Below, one piece after another: positions 55,845-64,000 of a stretch of 64,000 nt of DNA. How positions within the stretch are numbered: the first letter of the stretch is position 1; every line of letters begins with the position of its first letter. The notes beneath the pieces are model-generated. The model saw only the letters and a list, made by a program, of their open reading frames with translations. It was not told where the DNA came from and ran no database searches. Position numbers and translations under genes: made by a program. This DNA comes from Sphingobium chungbukense (lineage in GTDB: Bacteria; Pseudomonadota; Alphaproteobacteria; Sphingomonadales; Sphingomonadaceae): NCBI RefSeq assembly GCF_001005725.1, contig NZ_LBIC01000004.1, positions 1 through 64,000 of the forward strand, written 5' to 3'.

Positions 55845-56501
55845 ATGGCCGACGCGGAATTGACCATTTCCAGCAAGACTTATTCCTCTTGGTCCCTGCG
55901 CGGATGGCTGTTGTGCCGCCTTGCCGGATTGCAGGTGGCGGAAAAGACGATCGCGCTCGACGATCCCGAAAACCGGGCGGAATTGCTGCTTTTGTCCCCC
56001 TCCGTGCTGGTCCCGCGCCTGACCCATGAGGGGGCGAGCGTGTGGGATACGCTCGCAATTGCGGAATATCTGCATGAGCTTTACCCCCATGCCGGGCTCT
56101 ATCCGGACGATCGCATCGCCCGCGCCCATTGCCGGTCGGTGTCGGGTGAGATTCATTCGGGTTTCATCAACCTGCGATCCGCCCTGCCGATGAACCTCAA
56201 GGTCCGGCATGAGAAATTCCCGGTCTTTTCGGGCGCGAAACAGGATATCGAGCGGATCGAGGAGATTTGGACCGAATGCCTGGATGCCTATGGCGGCCCC
56301 TGGCTGTTCGGGGAGAAGCCGACCGTCGCCGATGCCATGTTCGCGCCGGTAGCGCAGCGTTTCCTGAGTTACGCCGTGCCGCTGTCGGCCAAATCGGCAG
56401 CTTATTGCAATTTCAGCAACGACTGGCCCTTGATGCGCGAATGGATCGACGCCGCGCGCAAGGAAAAGGACGAGGTCGAGGAATTGGAAGTCGAATTTTA
56501 G
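55845..56501 (+). CDS. Glutathione S-transferase family protein
   Basis: The 218-residue protein starts with a thioredoxin-like domain (LTISSKTYSSWSLRGWLLCRLAGLQV, where SSWSLR holds the active-site serine), VPRLTHEGASVWDTLAIAEYL, then the helical domain with GPWLFGEKPTVADAMFAPVA. This resembles the GST group of Zeta/Beta-like bacterial enzymes. GGGAGGA precedes the ATG. It is divergent from phaZ. Confidence 0.9.
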   Translation: MADAELTISSKTYSSWSLRGWLLCRLAGLQVAEKTIALDDPENRAELLLLSPSVLVPRLTHEGASVWDTLAIAEYLHELYPHAGLYPDDRIARAHCRSVSGEIHSGFINLRSALPMNLKVRHEKFPVFSGAKQDIERIEEIWTECLDAYGGPWLFGEKPTVADAMFAPVAQRFLSYAVPLSAKSAAYCNFSNDWPLMREWIDAARKEKDEVEELEVEF

Positions 56502-56515
56502 AGCAAGGCGCTGCC

Positions 56516-56622
56516 CTAGAGCGCGCTGCGTTAAATCGTACGCAAGCCGCGCGCTCTAAGTTTTTGTTGTCGCATCGTTTTAAGCGCAAAACCGGTTCCC
56601 ACTTTTCCGCACGATGCTCTAG
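56516..56622. repeat. 107-bp two-hairpin repeat, copy A
   Basis: The element runs from CTAGAGCGCGCTG to ACGATGCTCTAG, with perfect 7-bp terminal inverted repeats CTAGAGC/GCTCTAG. It folds as two hairpins: AGAGCGCGC...GCGCGCTCT, then GCATCGT...ACGATGC with an inner GCGCAAAA...TTTTCCGC. Copy B at 61582 is about 93% identical in the opposite orientation. It is probably a non-autonomous MITE/REP-type element; it fills the gap between two convergent genes. Confidence 0.85.
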
Positions 56623-57320
56623 GATTCCAGGCCCGCCAGCCATTCCCCGATCATTGCCCGGCCCGCCGCGACCGCGCCGGGACCGTGATCGGCATGGTCC
56701 TGCCGCAGCGCAATGTCGCATTGCTTCGCCATATCGAGATCGGCCCAGAAATGCGTGAGCCAATCCTCGAAGCGGGGGTCCTCCCCCATTTCGGCGTGAA
56801 ACTGGAGCGCCAGCAGGTTCCGCCCGCGGCGGAAGGCCTGATGCGCGTAATTTTCGGTCGAGGCGAGCAGGTCCACGCCAGCGGGTAGATCGAATGTGTC
56901 GCTGTGCCAGTGCAGGACGGGAACATCCCGCAAATGGCGAAGCGGGGAATCGACGCCCGTCCCGTTCAGCGTGACTGGCGCAAAGCCCAATTCCATATGG
57001 CCGCCGGGATAGACGCGGGCACCCAGCGCCGCCGCGATCATCTGACTGCCCAGGCACACGCCCAGCGTCGGCAGGTCCTGCTCCAGCCGGGCGGCGAGCT
57101 TCTCGATCTGGTGCGGAATCCAGGGGTGGATATGCTGCTCATAGACGCCCATCGGCCCGCCCATCATGATCAGCAGGTCGGGCGTGCTAAGGTCGGCATC
57201 CAGGAAATCGGGACTGGCGACGTCGATCCGTTCGATCTCAAAGCCTGCGGCCTCGATCGGCTGGAGATACCCCGCCGCTCCTTCGCGCGGCACATGACGG
57301 ACGATCAGCGCTTTTTTCAT
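56619..57320 (-). CDS. Class I glutamine amidotransferase (GMP-synthase-like)
   Basis: The 233-residue protein has the class I fold: LLIMMGGPMGVYEQHIHPWI near residue 50, nucleophile Cys89 in LGVCLGSQM, and the His-Glu pair in LQFHAEMGE (about 180). It lacks a synthase partner, so it belongs to the stand-alone group annotated as GMP-synthase-like amidotransferases; relatives include gamma-glutamyl hydrolases acting on small amines. ATG 57320 (MKKALIVRH) fits the family; ATG 57341 adds seven residues. Its stop codon lies at the very end of repeat copy A. Confidence 0.86.
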   Translation of the reverse strand: MKKALIVRHVPREGAAGYLQPIEAAGFEIERIDVASPDFLDADLSTPDLLIMMGGPMGVYEQHIHPWIPHQIEKLAARLEQDLPTLGVCLGSQMIAAALGARVYPGGHMELGFAPVTLNGTGVDSPLRHLRDVPVLHWHSDTFDLPAGVDLLASTENYAHQAFRRGRNLLALQFHAEMGEDPRFEDWLTHFWADLDMAKQCDIALRQDHADHGPGAVAAGRAMIGEWLAGLES

Positions 57321-57391
57321 CTCTACCGCGTTGGTAGCCATTGGAAGCCCGGGCCGCTACCCCAGCCTTTCTTGAGGCGGCGATATTCCTC

Positions 57392-57658
57392 CTATCGCCC
57401 CGCGCGACCCAGGCGGACGATGCGGGCCAGTGCCGCGATGCCGATACCCAGCCAGACGATGTTGAGTACCATCGAGGGAATGGCGCCGTGCCACCAGGTG
57501 TTGAGGATGAAGAGCGCCGAGCCCAACGCATTCATCCCCTGGAACAGCGCGGACTTGCCCGACACGCGCCCGCTCGACACCAGCATATAGGCGCCCAGCA
57601 CCAATATCGCGCCCAGCCAGCCAGCGATTTCGACAAGGATCGGCACATCGTCCCCCAC
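57392..57658 (-). CDS. Small membrane protein, CBU_0592-like
   Basis: The 88-residue protein has three hydrophobic helices and the pattern EIAGWLGAILVLGAYMLVSSGRVSGKSALFQGMNALGSALFILNTWWHGAIPSMVLNIVW. Small families with this layout occur widely in proteobacteria and are related in shape to sugar/nicotinamide transporter half-units. No function is assigned. It lies downstream of acnA behind a terminator. Confidence 0.78.
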   Translation of the reverse strand: MGDDVPILVEIAGWLGAILVLGAYMLVSSGRVSGKSALFQGMNALGSALFILNTWWHGAIPSMVLNIVWLGIGIAALARIVRLGRAGR

Positions 57659-57660
57659 AA

Positions 57661-57698
57661 GAAAAGGGCCGCCTCCTCTTTAGGAGACGGCCCTTTTT
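57661..57698. terminator. Bidirectional intrinsic terminator downstream of acnA
   Basis: AAAAGGGCCG (57662-57671) pairs with CGGCCCTTTT (57688-57697), extended by CTCCT/AGGAG. T-tracts are present on both strands. On the minus strand it follows the acnA stop by about 25 bases. Confidence 0.9.
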
Positions 57699-57722
57699 CC
57701 TCCAACTCAGCCTGTCAGCCGA

Positions 57723-60392
<2,670 letters not shown>

Positions 60393-60801
60393 GAGTCGTG
60401 CGTCTCCTCGCAGTGGCCCGGCCAGGAGGAGGCAGGATGACGCTATTCCACCAGGGGCTCGCCGGACGGCGAAAAAATACCGGACGGCAAGGTGGCGGGA
60501 TGCGCCCCAACTCACGGCCGAAGCGGATATGTCCCGATGCGCGCCGCCATAGCGCCTGCACGCCCCAAGTCAAATGCGAAGGCGCGAAAATGGGACATTC
60601 CTTCGAATCTTTCTTGTAGACGCGGTCATTCGACGCGGGATACATTGGGTGGCAGCCGCGTTCTGGTTTAAGGAGCGGGCTACACAGAGATGAAAATGGG
60701 TCGCTCGCTCTGACTGTCGTCGTTGCATCAATGCAGGCGTGATCGGGTCTCGTGCACTTTCGCGCCGATGCCGAGAATATATGTCTGAGGAGGAAGAGAC
60801 G
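60393..60801. other. Divergent intergenic region between acnA and a small zinc-ribbon gene
   Basis: The 409 bases hold no gene. On the minus side there is a sigma-70-type promoter for acnA (listed) with a predicted leader of about 147 bases. On the plus side the ribosome binding site AGGAGGA lies 8-9 bases before ATG 60802. The middle (60600-60780) is unremarkable apart from short GCGG-rich palindromes. Confidence 0.55.
60546..60574 (-). promoter_or_regulatory. Sigma-70 type promoter of acnA
   Basis: On the minus strand TTGACT (60574-60569) and TATGGC (60551-60546) are separated by 17 bases. Both hexamers and the spacing fit a housekeeping promoter. The predicted start near 60539 gives a leader of about 147 bases. 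Confidence 0.5.
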
Positions 60802-61068
60802 ATGCGCCCAGTTTCGAGCCTCGCTACCGGCAAGTCTTTTGACCCGGCCTTAAGGGGTTACATCATTCACTATCATCCGGGGGAAGCCAATCACTGCCCC
60901 AGTTGCGGCCGCAGCCAGTGGATGGTCGGCCGGTTGATGGCGGAATGCGCCTATTGCGAAACCGCATTGCCGCTCGAGAATAATCGCGGATTCGGCGCAT
61001 GCGCCCGTTTCGTGCGCACGCATGACGTCATGCCGTCCTATGATCCGCGCGATTCGTTCAATCCGTGA
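60802..61068 (+). CDS. Small protein with a four-cysteine zinc-ribbon-like motif
   Basis: The 88-residue protein has C32-P-S-C35 and C49-A-Y-C52, a likely zinc knuckle pair, with HYHPGEAN before it and a fifth cysteine at 67. ATG 60802 is chosen because AGGAGGA lies 8-9 bases upstream; longer frames start at 60739 and 60781. No family is recognised. Such small zinc proteins often bind nucleic acids or other proteins. It stands alone on the plus strand. Confidence 0.7.
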   Translation: MRPVSSLATGKSFDPALRGYIIHYHPGEANHCPSCGRSQWMVGRLMAECAYCETALPLENNRGFGACARFVRTHDVMPSYDPRDSFNP

Positions 61069-61107
61069 GGCAAATGCGATCCTGATACACGCAGGGCCGC
61101 AGCCCGG

Positions 61108-61326
61108 TCAGGCAGCGGCCACCCCTTCGACCTCCACTATGCCCTCGCCGGCATAAAATCCCCGTACCCTGACCCGCTTTTCGACATGGTCGACAGGCAC
61201 GCGCAGCAGCACCAGTCGGAAGATGCCGCCGAGATCACGCTGGAGCAGGAAGCCGGCTTCATCGCGTATCAGCCGGCCGGTTTCGTCCACTCCAGCGCCT
61301 ATCTCAGTGATGCCGATCCATGTCAT
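61108..61326 (-). CDS. Small beta-rich protein, DUF5818-like
   Basis: The 72-residue protein ([53 protein letters not shown]) alternates hydrophobic strands and ends in the VRVRGxxxGxxIVEVEGV pattern seen in small OB-like DUF5818 proteins of sphingomonads. It begins six bases after the stop of the stress-type membrane protein gene and probably shares its EcfG promoter. Confidence 0.6.
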   Translation of the reverse strand: MTWIGITEIGAGVDETGRLIRDEAGFLLQRDLGGIFRLVLLRVPVDHVEKRVRVRGFYAGEGIVEVEGVAAA

Positions 61327-61332
61327 GGACGG

Positions 61333-61518
61333 TCAGTCTATCGCATTCCTGATACCCTTGCCAGCCAGCAGGCCGAGCACCAGGAAGATCAGGAACAGCG
61401 CGATCGCCAACACGAACAGGAATTTGGCGATACCGACAAAGGCGCCCGCCGCGCCGCCAAAGCCCAATATGGCCAGGACAGCGGCAATCACGAGCGAAAT
61501 GATGGCCAGACGGATCAT
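61333..61518 (-). CDS. DUF1328 small membrane protein
   Basis: The 61-residue protein is two TM helices with the DUF1328 pattern (MIRLAIISLVIAAVLAILGFGG, then GAFVGIAKFLFVLAIALFLIFLVLGLLAGK). Members are often stress-induced membrane peptides. AAGGAG lies seven bases before ATG 61518. An EcfG-type promoter 36-61 bp upstream supports general-stress control. Confidence 0.85.
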   Translation of the reverse strand: MIRLAIISLVIAAVLAILGFGGAAGAFVGIAKFLFVLAIALFLIFLVLGLLAGKGIRNAID

Positions 61519-61553
61519 GCGACACTCCTTCCGTTGAAAGACCCGCATATTCC

Positions 61554-61579
61554 AACGGATGGTGAGGCAGTGGGGTTCC
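61554..61579 (-). promoter_or_regulatory. EcfG (general stress response) promoter
   Basis: On the minus strand GGAAC (61579-61575) is followed after 17 bases by CGTT (61557-61554). This equals the alphaproteobacterial EcfG consensus GGAAC-N16-17-CGTT. It drives the DUF1328 and DUF5818-like genes. Its -35 element lies only two bases from repeat copy B. Confidence 0.75.
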
Positions 61580-61581
61580 GG

Positions 61582-61688
61582 CTAGAGCATCGTGCGCAAA
61601 AGTGGGAAACGGTTTTACGCTTAAAACGATGCGAAAACAAAAACTTAGAACGGGCGTCTTGCGTACGATTTAACGCAGCGCGCTCTAG
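61582..61688. repeat. 107-bp two-hairpin repeat, copy B
   Basis: This is the inverted counterpart of the element at 56516: same length, same CTAGAGC/GCTCTAG ends, about seven differences. Both hairpins are preserved; several changes fall in stems, so the first stem is weaker than in copy A. It lies between the EcfG promoter and the dehydrogenase gene. Confidence 0.85.
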
Positions 61689-61780
61689 CGGGACGGTGAT
61701 AAACATCTGCGAAGTTGCGATGTGTGATTTGCCGATGCGCGGGCCTCCAGGCCAGAAACTGGCCGGAAAGGCCTTGCATG

Positions 61781-62779
61781 TCAGACCCAGCCTTCCAGCA
61801 CCTGATTGGGCGGACGATGCCCGTCCACCCAGCTACGGATATTGGCGATCACCCGCGCGCCGGTCGCGTCGCGCCCCTCGAACGTGGCGGACCCCATATG
61901 CGGCAGCAACACGACGTTGGAGAGTTCCAGCAAACGCGGGTCGATCGCCGGTTCATGGGTATAGACGTCGAGCCCCGCCCCCGCGATCCGCCCTTCCGCC
62001 AGCGCCGTGATCAGCGCCGGTTCGTCGGTGATCTCCGCGCGGGAGGTATTGATCAGATAGGCGTCCGACCGCATGAGCGCGATCCGCCGCGCATCGATCA
62101 TCCCCCGGCTATCGGCATTGAGCGGACAGTGGATCGACACGATGTCGCTGGCCGCCAGCAGCGAGTCCAGGTCCGGATACCAATGCGCCTCCAGTTCCTG
62201 CTCGACCTCGAAGGGCAGGCGATGGCGGTTGTGATAGGCGATGGAGAGGCCGAACGCCGCCGCCCGCCGGGCTACCGCCCGGCCGATGCGGCCCATGCCG
62301 ATGATCCCCAGCTTCTTGCCGCCGATGCGATGGCCGAGCATGCCGGACGGGCTCCAGCCGGTCCAGGCGCCGGATCGCACCAGCTTCTCCCCCTCGGCCA
62401 GGCGGCGCGGCACCGACAGGATCAGCGCCATCGTCATGTCGGCCGTATCCTCGGTCAACACGCCCGGGGTATTGGTGACGATGATCCCCTTCTTCCGCGC
62501 GGCGGCGAGGTCGATATGATCGACACCACTGCCGAAGCTGGCGATCAGTTGCAGCCGTTCCGGCGCCGCCTCGATCAGCGCGGCGTCGATCTGGTCGGTG
62601 ACGGCAGGCACCAGCACGTCGCATTGTGCCATGACGCGGGTCAGCGCGGCGCGGTCCATCGGAACGTCGCCGATGTTGAAGACGGTGTCGAACAGATCGG
62701 CCATGCGCGCCTCCACATTGGGAGGCAGGCGGCGCGTGACGATGACGCGCGGCGTGGCGGGGCGCGGTTTCTTGGCCAT
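61781..62779 (-). CDS. D-2-hydroxyacid dehydrogenase (glyoxylate/hydroxypyruvate reductase type)
   Basis: The 332-residue enzyme has FGSGVDHIDLAAARKKGIIVTNTPG in the substrate domain, the NAD-binding GIIGMGRIGRAVARR (about 157), and the catalytic Arg-Glu-His in LINTSRAEITDE, AGLDVYTHEP and LLPHMGSATFE. It probably reduces glyoxylate or hydroxypyruvate with NAD(P)H. NRHRLP after the Rossmann strand suggests NADP preference (arginine at the cofactor-phosphate position). Confidence 0.9.
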   Translation of the reverse strand: MAKKPRPATPRVIVTRRLPPNVEARMADLFDTVFNIGDVPMDRAALTRVMAQCDVLVPAVTDQIDAALIEAAPERLQLIASFGSGVDHIDLAAARKKGIIVTNTPGVLTEDTADMTMALILSVPRRLAEGEKLVRSGAWTGWSPSGMLGHRIGGKKLGIIGMGRIGRAVARRAAAFGLSIAYHNRHRLPFEVEQELEAHWYPDLDSLLAASDIVSIHCPLNADSRGMIDARRIALMRSDAYLINTSRAEITDEPALITALAEGRIAGAGLDVYTHEPAIDPRLLELSNVVLLPHMGSATFEGRDATGARVIANIRSWVDGHRPPNQVLEGWV

Positions 62780-62962
62780 ATCCGGCCGCTATGCTTCACA
62801 GGCGCGATGGTCAAGCGCTTATACCGCCAAGTCGCTGCGATGCTGACGCATCACGACCTGGCGACGCTCCGCCGCGGCGCGGGCCTGGCATAAGAGCGGT
62901 TGTCGGGGCTGCCGCCCGGCGTCTATAAATGCAGTATCGTTCGGCTTGGGGAATATGGGAAC

Positions 62963-63430
62963 ATGAAGGGCTATTTGCTGGGCGCGGGGCTGATCGCCGC
63001 CATTTGCCTGAGCGGCGGCGCGGGGGCGAACCCGGTCAAGCCGGTGCCTTACTGGGCCTCCCTCAGCCATGACGAGGCCCGGATGCGCGTCGGCCCCAGC
63101 CTGGATTACCCCTCCAACTGGGTCTATCGCCGCCGCGACCTGCCGGTGAAGGTGGTTCAGGTGCTGGGCCTGTGGCGCAAGGTCGAGGATTCCACCGGAA
63201 CGCAGGGCTGGATGCACGTCCGGCTTTTGAGCGACGCGCCGACCGCCATCGTCACCGCCGAGATCGCGCCGATGCGGGAATCCGCCAATGAGGAGGCCCG
63301 CACCGTCTTTCGCGCGCAACGGGGCGTGGTCGGGCGGATTTCCTCCTGCGGCAAGGGCTGGTGCGGGTTCGATGTGGGCGGACAAAAGGGCTTCATCCGC
63401 GCCGACGACATCTGGGGGGCGACGCGGTAA
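62963..63430 (+). CDS. Secreted protein with bacterial SH3 domains
   Basis: The 155-residue protein has a signal peptide (MKGYLLGAGLIAAICLSGGAGANP) and two SH3-like segments: ARMRVGPSLDYPSNWVYRRRDLPVKVVQVLGLWRKVEDSTGTQGWMHVRLLS (the DUF1058-type SH3_4 pattern) and GVVGRISSCGKGWCGFDVGGQKGFIRADDIWG. Such proteins bind peptidoglycan or periplasmic partners. I use ATG 62963; the upstream frame lacks a signal and RBS. Confidence 0.87.
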   Translation: MKGYLLGAGLIAAICLSGGAGANPVKPVPYWASLSHDEARMRVGPSLDYPSNWVYRRRDLPVKVVQVLGLWRKVEDSTGTQGWMHVRLLSDAPTAIVTAEIAPMRESANEEARTVFRAQRGVVGRISSCGKGWCGFDVGGQKGFIRADDIWGATR

Positions 63431-63448
63431 CGCCGCTCCCCTTTCACC

Positions 63449-64000
63449 TTATCGCGCCTGCCCGATGTGCATCAACCGCTTGACCAGCGGCGCAGCGGCC
63501 ATCACGGCGATGCCGATGCCGACCGACCACCAGCCGATGCTGCCATAGACCGCCAGCACGTCGTCACGGCTGGCCGCCCCGCCCTCGCCTCCGGTCGCGG
63601 CAGAGATCAGCCCGGCGGCATATTCGCCCAGCGCCATGGCGAGGAACCAGATGCCCATCATCAGCCCGATCATGCGCGACGGCGCCAACGTCGACATGGC
63701 GGACAGCCCGACCGGCGACAGGCACAATTCGCCGATGGTGTGGCACAGATAGAGGAGGAAGATGAACAGCACTGGAGTCAGCGTGCCGGGCGCGCCCGTT
63801 CCGGCGACCAGGATCAGGAAGCCCGCGCCGACCAGCGCGATGGCGATGCCGAATTTTGCCGGGGTCGACGGTTCCCATCCCCGCTTCGCCAGCCATATCC
63901 AGAGCGCAGCGATCACGGGTCCGAACATCAGGATATAGGCGGCGTTGACCGACTGGAACATCGAGGCGGGAACGTTGAAGCCCAATATGTGCCGGTTCGT
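63449..64000 (-). CDS. POT-family di/tripeptide:H+ symporter, C-terminal part (runs off the window)
   Basis: The last 184 or so residues of a proton-dependent oligopeptide transporter. LGFNVPASMFQSVNAAYI and GELCLSPVGLSAMSTLAPSRMIGLMMGIWFLAMALGEYAAG are the hallmark of helices 7-11 in POT transporters. The frame remains open to the edge, so the N-terminal half lies beyond base 64000. The gene is convergent with the SH3 protein gene. Confidence 0.92.
   Translation of the reverse strand, partial: TNRHILGFNVPASMFQSVNAAYILMFGPVIAALWIWLAKRGWEPSTPAKFGIAIALVGAGFLILVAGTGAPGTLTPVLFIFLLYLCHTIGELCLSPVGLSAMSTLAPSRMIGLMMGIWFLAMALGEYAAGLISAATGGEGGAASRDDVLAVYGSIGWWSVGIGIAVMAAAPLVKRLMHIGQAR

Noticed and set aside
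62802..62893. A possible 28-codon peptide gene (MVKRLYRQ...) in the gap before the SH3 protein
   Set aside because: There is no ribosome binding site before its ATG and no conserved feature; it overlaps the region expected to contain promoters.

Overview
The window is a chromosomal segment of a sphingomonad (Alphaproteobacteria, Sphingomonadaceae; Sphingobium or Sphingomonas-like). Support: high GC with ATAT/TAT-rich sphingomonad-style codon choices, two TonB-dependent receptors, fabD-fabG-acpP-fabF-mltG and rpsF-rpsR-rplI gene orders, an ATP12-type F1 assembly chaperone, a short PEP-CTERM protein, and alphaproteobacterial promoter types (EcfG, RpoH, RpoN). Almost everything is vertically inherited housekeeping DNA. 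The only clear mobile element is the 3' end of an IS5-family transposase at the left edge.

Layout. 1-3.5 kb: IS remnant and a TonB-dependent receptor. 3.6-9 kb: htpG behind a heat-shock-type promoter, a FAD oxidoreductase, a 2H phosphoesterase, a small membrane protein and metA, which has a structured 5' leader. 9-13.7 kb (minus): mltG, fabF, acpP, fabG, fabD. 13.8-18.7 kb (plus): a complete tripartite efflux operon (outer-membrane factor, adaptor, ATPase, permease). 18.9-22.2 kb: an RcnB-like protein, a GntP permease and the S6/S18/L9 operon. 22.4-27.7 kb: a single-domain response regulator, a TonB receptor with a glycine-rich insert, a 2OG-Fe(II) oxygenase and proline iminopeptidase. 27.9-34.5 kb: a polytopic membrane protein, lgt, a MidA-type methyltransferase, gmk, fumC and SspB. 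34.5-38 kb: hisB-hisH-hisA-hisF, a PEP-CTERM gene with its own sigma-54-type promoter, then hisE. 38-43 kb: a membrane protein, an HDAC-family enzyme, two different L,D-transpeptidases, a lipoprotein and a TPR protein. 43-46.5 kb (minus): crcB, an RluA-type pseudouridine synthase, a HAD phosphatase, a two-TM protein and the ATP12 chaperone, joined by 4-nt overlaps. 46.7-49.5 kb: a PepSY-like protein, an OmpR/PhoQ-type two-component system and a DUF454 protein. 49.6-53.5 kb (minus): a UPF0126 channel, glutathione peroxidase, a VIT/CCC1 transporter and an ABC-F ATPase. 53.6-64 kb: a SIMPL protein, PHB depolymerase, a GST, an amidotransferase, acnA, small stress-type proteins behind an EcfG promoter, a hydroxyacid dehydrogenase, an SH3 protein and the end of a POT peptide transporter.

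No CRISPR array, phage, rRNA or tRNA was recognised. The most interesting material is non-coding: a multi-hairpin metA leader with its own promoter; a near-perfect -24/-12 promoter in front of the PEP-CTERM gene inside the his cluster; an EcfG promoter abutting a 107-bp two-hairpin repeat that has a second, inverted copy 5 kb away; 12-bp direct repeats three helical turns apart upstream of the second TonB receptor; a possibly leaderless L,D-transpeptidase gene; and REP-like palindromes between convergent genes. I saw no obviously new multigene defence or biosynthetic system.
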